In this document: positions 1 through 8,186 of the stretch, piece after piece
How the letters are laid out: each line of letters starts with the position of its first letter
Numbering within the stretch: position 1 is the first letter of the stretch
Assembly (NCBI GenBank): GCA_964613075.1
Contig: CAZTFV010000006.1
Coordinates: forward strand, 1 to 26,293
Reading direction: 5' to 3'
DNA length: 26,293 bases
DNA from: CAYWEP01 sp964613075
GTDB lineage: Bacteria > Patescibacteriota > Microgenomatia > Levybacterales > UBA12049
The notes under the pieces: model-generated
Seen by the model: the letters and a program-made list of their open reading frames with translations, nothing else
Told to the model about the DNA's origin: nothing
The model's database searches: none
Program-made: the position numbers and the translations under genes

Positions 1-771
1 CCACACCTTCCATGGTGCGTTGCCTTTTTGCCATATTTCCTCAAGAACGTTTTTGTCCCGCAGTGTGTCCATGGGGTGCCAGAAATCTTCGTGTTTGTAC
101 GCGGCAAGCTGCCCGTCTTTGGCAAGAAGACGCATAGGTTCTTCCTCCCAATCTTGTGTCGGATCTTTAATATAATCAAGCGCTGCGGGCTCCATCACAA
201 AGTACCCTCCGTTAATCCAGGCGCCGTCTCCTTTGGGCTTCTCTCTATATTCTTTAATCTTTGCCTGGCCTTTTTTGAGAACAAATCCTCCGAAGCGGCC
301 AGGTGGCTGTACAGCGGTAACCGTCGCTAACACGTTTTGCGCTCTGTGGAAACGAATAAGACCCTCGATGTTGACATTGCTGACTCCGTCTCCGTAGGTC
401 ATTAAGAATGTTTCATTGCCTATGTAGTCTTTTATGGCAAGGAGCCGCTGGCTCTTCGTAGCACTTTCTCCTGTCTCAACGAGTGTGACCTTCCAATCCT
501 CAGCCCCGTTTTTGTGAAAAAGAGCAGTATTTGTGCGCATATCAAAGGTGACATCTGAGTTGTACAAAGCGTAATTGGCAAAATACTCTTTGATGATACC
601 GGACTTGTACCCGCAGGCGATGATAAACTCTCTGATACCGAAGTGTGCGTACGTCTTCATGACATGCCAGAGGATTGGTCGACCACCGATCTCAACCATA
701 GGCTTGGGTCTCACGCCTGATTCTTCGCTTATTCTGGTTCCGTATCCGCCTGCTAAAATAATTGCTTTCAT
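1..771 (-). CDS. rfbF: Glucose-1-phosphate cytidylyltransferase, partial at the left edge
   Basis: The reading frame starts at the ATG at 771 and runs without a stop for 257 codons to the window edge. The N-terminus reads MKAIILAGGYGTRISEES, the nucleotidyltransferase signature (GGxGTR, then RPKPMVEIGG). Later landmarks are FLMTYGDGVSNVN (metal-binding D-G-D), GRFGGF, EYREKP and a WINGGYFV segment, all typical of RfbF, which makes CDP-glucose from CTP and glucose-1-phosphate for 3,6-dideoxyhexose pathways. RfbF proteins are about 257 residues and end near a W-rich APWKVW tail, so only the last residue or two and the stop should be missing. A related thymidylyl- or uridylyltransferase is less likely. 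The gene has its own promoter and belongs with the surface-glycan genes that follow. Confidence 0.9.
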   Translation of the reverse strand, partial: MKAIILAGGYGTRISEESGVRPKPMVEIGGRPILWHVMKTYAHFGIREFIIACGYKSGIIKEYFANYALYNSDVTFDMRTNTALFHKNGAEDWKVTLVETGESATKSQRLLAIKDYIGNETFLMTYGDGVSNVNIEGLIRFHRAQNVLATVTAVQPPGRFGGFVLKKGQAKIKEYREKPKGDGAWINGGYFVMEPAALDYIKDPTQDWEEEPMRLLAKDGQLAAYKHEDFWHPMDTLRDKNVLEEIWQKGNAPWKVW

Positions 772-788
772 ACGTTATAGTAACTTAA

Positions 789-817
789 ATTATAGCTTCT
801 TTTTCTATTTTAGTCAA
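789..817 (-). promoter_or_regulatory. Sigma70-type promoter of rfbF
   Basis: On the minus strand TTGACT (812-817) and TATAAT (789-794) are separated by exactly 17 bases. The predicted transcription start lies about 11 bases upstream of the rfbF ATG, giving a very short leader with no clear Shine-Dalgarno site. Confidence 0.75.
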
Positions 818-835
818 CCTATAATATTGAGATTG

Positions 836-3800
836 TTATTTGAGCGCAACGGCTATGTCTCCGTTCATGCTAAATGACACTCGTTCTTTTATCTCTGAAT
901 AAATCACCCGGAAATACTCATTTGCGCTTTTCTCCCAACTGAACTGCTGTGACCAGATATACGCTGCATCAGAAAGCCGCAGTCGGTATTTCTCATGGAG
1001 CACAAAGTCAACCATCGCACGGGCAAACTGATCGACATCCCCGGGCGGGACCAGAACGCCTGTCTTCCCGTGAAGAATCGAGTCTTTAAGGCCGGGCACA
1101 TTGGACGCGATGACCGGCGTGCCTGAAGCATTTGCTTCAATAACGGTGATGCCCCACCCTTCAACCATTGACGGCTGCAGCATCGCCCAACTCTTGGAAA
1201 GTATTTCGGATTTTTGTTCATGACTAACTTTTCCATACATGGTTACCGCTTTTTTAAGACCAAGCTCGTGTATTAATGCGACAAGGCTGCCCTGTGTTTC
1301 ACCCTCACCCATGATCGAAAGCCGCGCCTGAGGATATGAAGCGTAAACTTGCGCAAAAGCTCTTATGATCACATCGACATTCTTGTATGGCTTCAGGCGC
1401 CCAACGTAGCTGAAAAGCGGATAGGGAGCCTTGGTACCCCTGGTATAGTCTTTCTGGTAAATACCGGGGTTGACGATATGAATATTGCTCGTTTTCGCCA
1501 AGCCAAGCTTCACAATATCCTGTCTTGAAGACTCAGAAACCGTCACTACTCTCTTATTTCTATAGATAAAGGGCATCAGCTTTGCTTCAAGAAATAGACC
1601 GATACTCGAGAGCGGGAAGGGGAGGTATTTTCTGAACACATCCTGGTGGATATGGTGAATTTGCAGTATCACCGGTTTTCGTACATATAGGGGTGTAAAG
1701 AATGGAATACCGTTCTCGCAATCTATGACAACGTCGTACTTTCCAATGTACCGGATAAGGTAATATGCAACAGCCCACAAATATACCAAATATGTTCCGC
1801 CTCGACGCTTGATGGCGACACCGTCTATGACATCATTTCGTACGCTTTTTCCGTCATTACCGCAGAAGATCGTCACGCTTTGCCCGCTTTTAATAAACTG
1901 CTTGGCAATCTCATGCACATACACTTCCGCACCCCCTGCCCAAACATGCTTTATATCGCGCCAGTTGAGGATGAGAATACGAAGTCCGGACGAGGAGACT
2001 TTATCCGGTTTAACAAAAAGATCCCACATATCTTTGAGCATCCGTTCACGAGAAATGATCGTATTTAGGAAAATGTGCATCAAACTGAGGGTTAAGAATG
2101 TGAAAAAGCCTGAGAAAAACACTGCCCTAACAAAGCTAAAAATATTCGCGTGGTCATGTATGATAAGAAAAATAAGACTTACTGACAGGACGAAAGACGC
2201 AACCGAGAACGAGTAGATCTTTTTTGTCAAGTAGTATGCGACAAAAGCGCGGGAGGCAGTAAAGTAGAACATACCAATTCCCATGAGCAGAGCGTATGGA
2301 GAGATTGCCTGTGCTTTTTGGCCAAAAAGATAGGGAAGCGTTATCATTCCCATCAGTCCAAATGCGATAAGTCCGCAAAAAGAGAGGGCAACTGTTGTGA
2401 TAAAGAAGTAGGTGAGTAGTCTCTGTGAACTCTTCCGCGATCCCTCGTTCACGCTCGTAAGCGGCAGGATAAACTGGCTGCTGAGGCCTCCTAAGAAAAA
2501 AATCATTTTCCCGACCAAGGAAGTTATGGTATAAACACCTGCCTCATTTGGGCTAAGGTAGCGATTGGCCAGCAAAACATCAAAGCTTATAAAAATCATG
2601 GTTGATAGGCCTGACAACGTAGACGCGAGGAAAAATTTCCACGGGAAGTGATGTGCGTCTTTTGGGGCAACAGCTTTTGTCTTTTGCTTTTGGATAGCAA
2701 GAATAAACCAGCCGAGCAGAAACGAACTTACTAACGAAAGCGGGATGGCAAGGTAGGCATAGGAGGTGAGATTTCCTGTGACCAGTGCCTTAAGAAAGGC
2801 TATCTTGAATAATGGCTCGGCAATACCGACAATCCCAAGAAAAGTGAATGACAGCTTACCTGAAAGATATCCCTTATCAACCGATCCGACAATACCCGCT
2901 ATAAGCATCGGGACAATAGACAAGAGAGGAAAGATCGCCAGCATGGAGAAATAGTCCGCAACAAGCGGCGTGACGGCAATCCAAAGGACGGCAAGTACTA
3001 TAGCAAATTTCCAGGTAGCGCCCCGCACTCTTTTCCAGAACATGCGTGCCGCTTCCCTCCCATATCCCCCAAGTAAAAAGCCGCTGCGGTACGCAACCGT
3101 TGAGGAGACGGCGATGAAAAGAATGCTTGCGATATTGAAGAAGCTACTGTACATGCCGATAACGGCGATATTACTAAGAGAAAGAATGCGCGATGACCAG
3201 ATATAGAAAAAAAGCGTGAGCGTGTTGGCTCCCACAGACAAAACAACAAGTGTTACTGCAGACAAAGAGAGATGACGAATACCCGAAAGTGGCGGAATAG
3301 GGAAAACGGCCGGATCAGATACAGCCTGCGCGCTCTGTCTGGCGAAAACTTTCGCTTTCTTGGGAAGATGCAAGCCGTGAATTGTCTTTTCCCAGTAATG
3401 AGGCCTAAAAAGCAATTGGAAGAGTGCGATACATCCTGCCAGACTGATGAGAATCCAATAAAGCGGGACCAGATACACATATTTGATAGTGCTGTAGCTT
3501 TCCCGCTTGAAGGTGCCGATCATGTAGTAGTACATAAACAGGAAATTTCCGAAAACGAGCGAGAAACCTGCCATATAGAACACCCATGACGGGAAGAGTG
3601 CTTCTATTGTTGCTCCGACAAAGCTATTGAGTACAAAATAGGAAATTGTTGTAATCCACATGATCGGATTTAGGAAAATGAAGGCAATTTTCCCGCCTAA
3701 GACGAGATGGAAGAAAAGCGCGTGCCTGCCCCTTTCTTTTGTGAATGAGGAAATGCTGCGAAGGTGGACAAGGTAGGTCTGCATATACCCTTTTATCCAG

Positions 3801-5515
3801 CGCGAGCGTTGTCTGAGCCAATTTTTCAGATTACTATTGGCTTCCTCAAGTGTGAGTGAATCAATTATTGCTGTCCGGTAGCCCTTGCGAAAAAGGCGAA
3901 TACCCAAATCAGCATCCTCAGTGACATTGAACGGATCCCATCCCTCAAGTCTTATTAGATCTTTTGTCCTGAAGTGGTTTGACGTTCCTCCCAGAGGAAT
4001 CGTCGTCTCAATAGACTGTAGGCCTGTCAAAATCACATCAAACCACAAAGAGTACTCTGCGGTAAAAAACCTGGTCAAAAGATTCTGACGAGGATTGAAG
4101 TAGTTTAATTTTGCCTGAAGACAGATAACCTCTTTCGGAACTTTTTTAAAAGCGAGGTATGCTTTCTTCAGCTGCAGGGGATCGGGGATATCCTCAGCGT
4201 CATAAATCACCAAGTACTCACCCTGGGCGAAGTGTAAGCCGTAGTTACAGGCTTTCGGCTTGGTCTTGGGGATGGAGTGGGGAACGATCATAGCCCTGAC
4301 ATATTCGGGAAGCTTGGATGCAACAACGCGCTTTGCATCAGGATCATCTTCCTCGAGCAGAAGTATCGCGTTAAGCTTGTCTTTTGGCCAATCGAGTTCT
4401 CCTATTGCTTTGAGGAAGTGGGGGATAACATGCGCTTCTCTGTAGAGGGGACAAAGAATCGTGTAGACCGGAAGATTACTATCCCTCAGACTCTGTAATT
4501 CCTTATCACTGACGTCAACTTCCTGACTGAAATGAAGACTTTTTAAGACAATGTAGAGGTTAAACAGTACGTCAATAAAGTAAATCGTACTGAGCATTGC
4601 AACCAGCGCCACACCCGCTGCCAAAGGACTGATGGCAAATCCAAGAAAAACACCAAGCACAAGGAGAATTGCGATGATCTTCTGCTTGGTCTCAAATGTC
4701 CTTAAAGCAGAGGCGCTGTGATGCAGCGTCGTGTGGGTGACGTACTTTTTCTTCCTAAAGTGCACACCGGCTCCGACCATTTTTCCCTCCTCCTCAGATG
4801 GAGCATGCATCGGGTAAATCCGTTTCGTTCTGACCAAAAGCGCATCTGAGCCTATTTCGTAAATGGTTTTTGCCAGGTTTATCTTTGAGCGACTGCCTTT
4901 TCGCTTGTGGAAGGCGATGTGGTGATTTTGCATGCTAAATCCTGCCTCTTTTGCCCGGTGCAGGAACTCAAGATCAAATGTCCAGCCAGAGCGGGGAACT
5001 GTGGCGACTACCTGAATTACTCTTCGTTTAAATGCCTTAAGACCGGACTGAATATCAACCTTTAGACCAAATAAACCCTTCCCAAAAACATATCTGAATG
5101 ATCGACTGAGGAATTTGCGGACACCGCTATCGTGATACCGCTTTCTATTTGCCACGACAATATCCCAAGTCTCAAGCTTCTCAAGCATGTAGGGGATCTC
5201 TTCTGGTGGATACTGCAAGTCAGCATCAATCATGACAATGCGCTCTCCCTGTGCAAAGGCAAAACCCTCATAGAGTGAAAACGCCTTGCCTCGTTTTCCT
5301 TTTTTGCGAAAGACCTTTATTGTCTCTGAGGAATGTTTTGTAAGCAGCTCATAAGTGCCGTCATATGAACGATCGTCAATAAAAATAATTTCAAATGATT
5401 TTTTGCTTTGTTTGAGTACGTCAACAAGGCGTGTCACAAGCTCTTCTATATTTTTCCGCTCATTATACGTAGGCACGATGACGCTCACCTGTACGGCATT
5501 AGGCTTCTGCTTCAT
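836..5515 (-). CDS. Giant four-module glycosyltransferase/flippase fusion (GT2-GT2-flippase-GT4), 1559 aa
   Basis: Module 1 (about residues 8-230) is a DPM1-like GT2 with SVIVPTYNE and D97-A-D99 followed by LQYPPEEI. A linker with two membrane segments (about 278-325) follows. Module 2 (about 346-705) is a cellulose-synthase-like processive GT2: D439-A-E-D442, GGTSNHF at 509-515, TED at 532-534, QxxRW at 569-573, then membrane helices. Module 3 (about 745-1160) is almost all hydrophobic helices and resembles a polysaccharide flippase (MATE/Wzx type). Module 4 (about 1178-1545) is a GT4 with WAGGAEVYVHEIA, VGRLKPYKN and the E1452-x7-E1460 donor motif. The frame is uninterrupted and all key residues are present, so this looks like a working protein. 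The strong AAGGAGG just before the ATG lies inside the upstream HTH gene, which it overlaps by 17 bases. Probable role: synthesis, export and finishing of an envelope glycan at the membrane; the substrate is unknown. Confidence 0.9.
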   Translation of the reverse strand: MKQKPNAVQVSVIVPTYNERKNIEELVTRLVDVLKQSKKSFEIIFIDDRSYDGTYELLTKHSSETIKVFRKKGKRGKAFSLYEGFAFAQGERIVMIDADLQYPPEEIPYMLEKLETWDIVVANRKRYHDSGVRKFLSRSFRYVFGKGLFGLKVDIQSGLKAFKRRVIQVVATVPRSGWTFDLEFLHRAKEAGFSMQNHHIAFHKRKGSRSKINLAKTIYEIGSDALLVRTKRIYPMHAPSEEEGKMVGAGVHFRKKKYVTHTTLHHSASALRTFETKQKIIAILLVLGVFLGFAISPLAAGVALVAMLSTIYFIDVLFNLYIVLKSLHFSQEVDVSDKELQSLRDSNLPVYTILCPLYREAHVIPHFLKAIGELDWPKDKLNAILLLEEDDPDAKRVVASKLPEYVRAMIVPHSIPKTKPKACNYGLHFAQGEYLVIYDAEDIPDPLQLKKAYLAFKKVPKEVICLQAKLNYFNPRQNLLTRFFTAEYSLWFDVILTGLQSIETTIPLGGTSNHFRTKDLIRLEGWDPFNVTEDADLGIRLFRKGYRTAIIDSLTLEEANSNLKNWLRQRSRWIKGYMQTYLVHLRSISSFTKERGRHALFFHLVLGGKIAFIFLNPIMWITTISYFVLNSFVGATIEALFPSWVFYMAGFSLVFGNFLFMYYYMIGTFKRESYSTIKYVYLVPLYWILISLAGCIALFQLLFRPHYWEKTIHGLHLPKKAKVFARQSAQAVSDPAVFPIPPLSGIRHLSLSAVTLVVLSVGANTLTLFFYIWSSRILSLSNIAVIGMYSSFFNIASILFIAVSSTVAYRSGFLLGGYGREAARMFWKRVRGATWKFAIVLAVLWIAVTPLVADYFSMLAIFPLLSIVPMLIAGIVGSVDKGYLSGKLSFTFLGIVGIAEPLFKIAFLKALVTGNLTSYAYLAIPLSLVSSFLLGWFILAIQKQKTKAVAPKDAHHFPWKFFLASTLSGLSTMIFISFDVLLANRYLSPNEAGVYTITSLVGKMIFFLGGLSSQFILPLTSVNEGSRKSSQRLLTYFFITTVALSFCGLIAFGLMGMITLPYLFGQKAQAISPYALLMGIGMFYFTASRAFVAYYLTKKIYSFSVASFVLSVSLIFLIIHDHANIFSFVRAVFFSGFFTFLTLSLMHIFLNTIISRERMLKDMWDLFVKPDKVSSSGLRILILNWRDIKHVWAGGAEVYVHEIAKQFIKSGQSVTIFCGNDGKSVRNDVIDGVAIKRRGGTYLVYLWAVAYYLIRYIGKYDVVIDCENGIPFFTPLYVRKPVILQIHHIHQDVFRKYLPFPLSSIGLFLEAKLMPFIYRNKRVVTVSESSRQDIVKLGLAKTSNIHIVNPGIYQKDYTRGTKAPYPLFSYVGRLKPYKNVDVIIRAFAQVYASYPQARLSIMGEGETQGSLVALIHELGLKKAVTMYGKVSHEQKSEILSKSWAMLQPSMVEGWGITVIEANASGTPVIASNVPGLKDSILHGKTGVLVPPGDVDQFARAMVDFVLHEKYRLRLSDAAYIWSQQFSWEKSANEYFRVIYSEIKERVSFSMNGDIAVALK

Positions 5516-5726
5516 GGTCCTCCTTTTGTGCTCGTAATATGGGTTTTACTTTGTGATCGTCGATGAATTTATCAAGTGCGGTTTTCTGGATGCGGTAGTG
5601 TCCACCGAATTCTATAGCTTCAAGTCGTTGTTCTTTAATGTATTTATACACGGTGAGAACGCTTAGCTTAAGAAACGCTGCTACTTCTTGGACTGTAAAC
5701 AGCGTGTGATCTGACAATAAGCTCAT
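5499..5726 (-). CDS. Excisionase-family helix-turn-helix DNA-binding protein (HTH_17 type), 75 aa
   Basis: The sequence has the MerR/excisionase-like winged HTH pattern: LFTVQEVAAFLKLSVLTVYKYIKEQRLEAIEFGGHYRI, with the wing residues GGHYRI, then a short charged tail. Such proteins bind DNA as small regulators or recombination directionality factors. No integrase is nearby, and its 3' end overlaps the giant glycosyltransferase gene by 17 bases with that gene's ribosome binding site inside it. A regulator of that gene is therefore the more natural reading. It has the best promoter in the window, with a palindrome over the -10 box. Family assignment is firm; target is inferred. Confidence 0.85.
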   Translation of the reverse strand: MSLLSDHTLFTVQEVAAFLKLSVLTVYKYIKEQRLEAIEFGGHYRIQKTALDKFIDDHKVKPILRAQKEDHEAEA

Positions 5727-5741
5727 AGTTTATAACCGAAT

Positions 5742-5775
5742 TGTTATGTATAACACAAATAGCTTATAGTGTCAA
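5742..5775 (-). promoter_or_regulatory. Consensus promoter of the HTH-glycosyltransferase operon with palindromic -10 region
   Basis: On the minus strand TTGACA (5770-5775), a 17-base spacer and TATACA (5747-5752) make a near-perfect sigma70 promoter, giving a leader of about 14 bases before the ATG at 5726. The -10 lies inside the inverted repeat TGTTAT-gt-ATAACA (5742-5755), a possible operator for self-control by the HTH protein. Confidence 0.75.
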
Positions 5776-5897
5776 GTATTTGTCATGCTGAGTATTTTTA
5801 TTGTAAGTTTAATTTATAAACTTATAAGAAGAGCGATAATGTCTTATAGCCCGTATGGTTTGGTATGGTAACGTGTGGTTTACTGATATGTGGAATG

Positions 5898-5921
5898 GTC
5901 TAATGATCTGAATCATTAGAC
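5898..5921. repeat. Perfect 10-bp inverted repeat with 4-base loop
   Basis: GTCTAATGAT and ATCATTAGAC face each other around CTGA. No T-run follows on either strand, so it is not a standard terminator. It sits in the 353-base gap between the HTH gene and the plus-strand island and could be a protein-binding site. Nearby are another small hairpin (CCACCT-tcc-AGGTGG, 5957-5971) and a short tandem GTGGATTAGCT (5969-5979, 5980-5989 region) that recurs at 7271-7283. No coding sequence is apparent in 5727-6039. Confidence 0.6.
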
Positions 5922-6039
5922 TACGTATGTCATTCTCCGCAGGTGCAGCCTCATTCCCACCTTCCAGGTGGATTAGCTGTGGATTAGCTTCACCCTATAG
6001 GTAATTGAATTCGTATCTAATGTAGGACGAGCTCACCCA

Positions 6040-6068
6040 TTGACTAATATAGGACATTATGGTATCAT
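6040..6068 (+). promoter_or_regulatory. Promoter of the orphan gene at 6080
   Basis: TTGACT (6040-6045), a 17-base spacer and TATCAT (6063-6068) match sigma70 elements. The predicted start of transcription at about 6075 is only 5 bases before the ATG at 6080. The upstream in-frame ATG at 6059 would lie within the promoter, so it is rejected as the start. Confidence 0.65.
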
Positions 6069-6079
6069 GCTTTTTGTTT

Positions 6080-6277
6080 ATGGCAGGAAACGAAGACTTA
6101 CGTCGCCCAGATGTCCAAGCTCATCTTCCAGATAATGAGATGAGAATCACTGGCGTTGAGATTAACGAATATCGAAGTGGAATCCCCATTCAAGGCTGGG
6201 AAAATCTACGAGCCGCATTAAATGCTTTTGCTTCTGGTGTCCAAGAGAAAGTAGATTTACAGAGCAACATCAAATAA
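6080..6277 (+). CDS. Hypothetical protein, N-terminal part of a probably frameshifted gene
   Basis: The ORF starts at the ATG at 6080 (MAGNEDLRRPDV), chosen because the promoter excludes the ATG at 6059. It encodes 65 residues ending VDLQSNIK. I do not recognise the family. The next frame is already open from 6136, before this ORF ends, and continues past an AAATAAGC stretch as QISAIGESKGAMGLAF, which reads as natural protein, so the two ORFs may be one gene broken by a single-base shift near 6260-6275. The codons are A/T-rich compared with the flanking minus-strand genes, consistent with an acquired island. Confidence 0.5.
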   Translation: MAGNEDLRRPDVQAHLPDNEMRITGVEINEYRSGIPIQGWENLRAALNAFASGVQEKVDLQSNIK

Positions 6278-6303
6278 GCGCAATAGGTGAATCCAAAGGC
6301 GCA

Positions 6304-7182
6304 ATGGGACTTGCGTTTTACTTAACAGAAGCTCCTCATCTCCACGGAAGAGGTAGCAGATTTGTTGATGACATGATGGGAGAATTAATGTCATCGGTGA
6401 TAGAGCAAGGTCGATGGCACCGGAGTTATGATTATGATGGACAAGGCTCATTCTTTAAGACAACGGTTAAGGTTACTTCTTTAGATACACCGGCTAATGT
6501 AAATCTTCTTAATCTTAACGCTGCATATGTTGGAAAAGAAGTAGAAGATGGGTTAGCAGAGTATTTAGGAGTAGAGCAAGGATTGCAATGGAAACACGTT
6601 GCAGTAGGTCTTGAACCTGTAGGAGATCGTATGCGAGTAGACTTTGACCAAGTAGCCCAAAGACTAGAGCCTATTGTGCAGGATCTACAACCTGTAACAC
6701 AAGATAAAACTACTTATAATATTCCCTCCCATATTGGTCGTATTTTTCGTCTCCTTTTTAAGGAAAGAAGCAAATTAGTGAAGAACGACAACTCATATGA
6801 ACGTGTTACTGGAGAAAACATCGCGAGATACTTAACCTCATTTGATGAATATGGTCATCCGATTTCTGGCTCATTCACCCTAGGCGTTGTAGATGGCGTT
6901 GAAGTGACACTTGGGCTTGGCAGAGTTGGAGATAGATTCTACGATTCGCGTACGGGACAAAGAACAGATGATAGATGGCAAGCAAATGGGGCTATACTAA
7001 TTGCCCCATTAGCAGAAGACTACTCTGATCCTTCAAAATTAACTCCGCCAGCAATTGTTATTGCAACACAAAGGTTTAGTGAAAGAAGCTATGATAGGCT
7101 CCCAGTAGTTGATCCAAAAATGAAGGCAACAATGAATGACATAACCGAGAGAGTTGCAACAGCTTTTGGTAAGTCAGCTTAA
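6304..7182 (+). CDS. Hypothetical protein, C-terminal part of the probably frameshifted gene
   Basis: This 292-codon ORF from the ATG at 6304 is open in frame back to 6136. No ribosome binding site sits at a useful distance before 6304, so the true product may start in the preceding ORF, giving a protein of roughly 360 residues after frame restoration. I do not recognise a family. The protein is soluble, with no signal peptide or membrane segment. Segments rich in charged and aromatic residues (GRWHRSYDYDGQGSFF, RVGDRFYDSRTGQRTDDRW) suggest a folded domain. It is the only long plus-strand gene between the two minus-strand blocks, next to a RAYT transposase. It could be island cargo. Confidence 0.6.
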   Translation: MGLAFYLTEAPHLHGRGSRFVDDMMGELMSSVIEQGRWHRSYDYDGQGSFFKTTVKVTSLDTPANVNLLNLNAAYVGKEVEDGLAEYLGVEQGLQWKHVAVGLEPVGDRMRVDFDQVAQRLEPIVQDLQPVTQDKTTYNIPSHIGRIFRLLFKERSKLVKNDNSYERVTGENIARYLTSFDEYGHPISGSFTLGVVDGVEVTLGLGRVGDRFYDSRTGQRTDDRWQANGAILIAPLAEDYSDPSKLTPPAIVIATQRFSERSYDRLPVVDPKMKATMNDITERVATAFGKSA

Positions 7183-7266
7183 TTTAAGTGCTCCTTATTT
7201 GCCTCTTTGTAAAACAAACTCGATTATCTTATTCAACGATTTTGCTGCTTCTTATGTATTCCACAT

Positions 7267-7293
7267 CCGGTGTGGATTAGCTTTGCACATCGG
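7267..7293. repeat. REP-like hairpin A
   Basis: CCGGTGTG and CACATCGG pair (one G-T wobble) around an 11-base loop. Bases 7278-7293 recur exactly as the reverse complement at 8135-8150, so a 16-base inverted repeat brackets the RAYT module. Confidence 0.7.
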
Positions 7294-7327
7294 GATACAG
7301 CAAAACCTTCACGCTACAGTTTAACTC

Positions 7328-7356
7328 TTGTCTTTAGCCTCAAAGATTCGTATAAT
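7328..7356 (+). promoter_or_regulatory. Upstream promoter of the RAYT module
   Basis: TTGTCT (7328-7333), 17 bases, then a perfect TATAAT (7351-7356). It would give a transcript carrying about 100 bases of leader, including REP-like hairpin B, into the transposase gene. Confidence 0.45.
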
Positions 7357-7412
7357 CCGCATACGGCTATATGAAGCTAAATGTGCGTAAAATAGTGCAA
7401 ACGTAGTTCACA

Positions 7413-7440
7413 CCCGAAGTGATCTAGGTTGACACATCGG
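7413..7440. repeat. REP-like hairpin B
   Basis: CCCGAAGTG, an 11-base loop and CACATCGG form a stem with one mismatch. Together with the preceding bases (from about 7394, TAGTGCAAACGTAGTT) it is a degenerate direct copy of the double hairpin at 8135-8186. Its 3' half overlaps the -35 box of the proximal RAYT promoter. Confidence 0.7.
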
Positions 7441-7457
7441 AATTTTGAGACTATGGT
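7429..7457 (+). promoter_or_regulatory. Proximal promoter of the RAYT gene, leaderless arrangement
   Basis: A perfect TTGACA (7429-7434), 17 bases and TATGGT (7452-7457) precede the ATG at 7464 by 6 bases, so transcription should start at or next to the start codon. The -35 is embedded in REP hairpin B. Confidence 0.6.
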
Positions 7458-7463
7458 GAATAT

Positions 7464-8132
7464 ATGCCCCTCAGAACTACTCCTTTGGTAAATGGAGAGT
7501 ATTATCATATCTTTAATCGTGGCGTTGCCCGTCAGCCTACATTTTTCTCTAAAAGAGACTATAGTCGATTTTTGCTTTGTCTATCCTATTACCGATTCAA
7601 TGACCTACCGTTCAGGCTTTCCAAGCTTTTACAAATCCAGGCTAGAGACCGATATTCAATCCTCAAGAAACTCGAAGTTGAGAATAACTTAGCTGTTGAG
7701 ATAATAGCATTTTGCTTAATGCCGAACCATTTCCATATTTTGCTTCAGCAAAAAACAAATGGGGGAATATCTAAGTTCGTAAGACAAATTACAGACAGCT
7801 ACACTCGCTATATCAATACAAAATACGACAGGGTTGGCCCATTATTCCAAGGTGCGTTTAAGGCAGTGCATGTAGAAACAAATGAACAGCTGCTCCATTT
7901 ATCGAGATATATCCATTTAAATCCATTAGTCTCTTTTATTGTAAAAGATGACGATTTTTTGTCATTTCCTTGGTCCTCACTACAAAGCTACCTTAATGGG
8001 GGATCATCAAATATAAATACCCTTCCGGTACTTGAACAGTTTAAATCTTCAAGCGATTATCTCAGTTTCGTACTTAATCAGGCGGATTACGCGAAACAAC
8101 TCGCGGAAATTAGACACCTAACACACGAGTAA
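7464..8132 (+). CDS. REP-associated tyrosine transposase (RAYT, Y1/HUH family), 222 aa
   Basis: The protein shows the Y1 transposase pattern: EYYHIFNRGVARQPTFF near the N-terminus, the HUH metal motif in FCLMPNHFHILL (H89-F90-H91), the tyrosine-rich stretch SYTRYINTKYDR (113-123) carrying the catalytic Tyr, then GPLFQGAFKAVHV and LSRYIHLNPL. RAYTs are single-stranded DNA endonucleases that recognise REP hairpins and are thought to spread them. Length is normal for the family and no lesion is visible, so it may be active. Related hairpins lie on both sides (7267-7293, 7413-7440, 8135-8186), the expected context. The start is fixed by the promoter 6 bases upstream. Confidence 0.92.
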   Translation: MPLRTTPLVNGEYYHIFNRGVARQPTFFSKRDYSRFLLCLSYYRFNDLPFRLSKLLQIQARDRYSILKKLEVENNLAVEIIAFCLMPNHFHILLQQKTNGGISKFVRQITDSYTRYINTKYDRVGPLFQGAFKAVHVETNEQLLHLSRYIHLNPLVSFIVKDDDFLSFPWSSLQSYLNGGSSNINTLPVLEQFKSSSDYLSFVLNQADYAKQLAEIRHLTHE

Positions 8133-8134
8133 GT

Positions 8135-8186
8135 CCGATGTGCAAAGCTAGTACACACCCGATGTGGTACGTGTTGGCACATCGGG
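8135..8186. repeat. Double REP-like hairpin (D and C) after the RAYT gene
   Basis: Hairpin D (8135-8161) pairs CCGATGTG with CACACCCG imperfectly; its reverse complement closely matches hairpin A. Hairpin C (8158-8186) has a perfect 9-bp stem, CCCGATGTG and CACATCGGG, with an 11-base loop. The two overlap by 4 bases. The pair is a direct repeat of the degenerate copy at about 7394-7440. The unit also encodes the end of the sortase gene on the other strand. Confidence 0.75.

Noticed and set aside
6059..6079. ATG at 6059 as the start of the orphan gene
   Set aside because: It lies within the promoter, upstream of the predicted transcription start.
7267..8186. CRISPR array from repeated hairpins
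   Set aside because: Repeats are not regularly spaced, spacers are absent, and a RAYT gene explains them.
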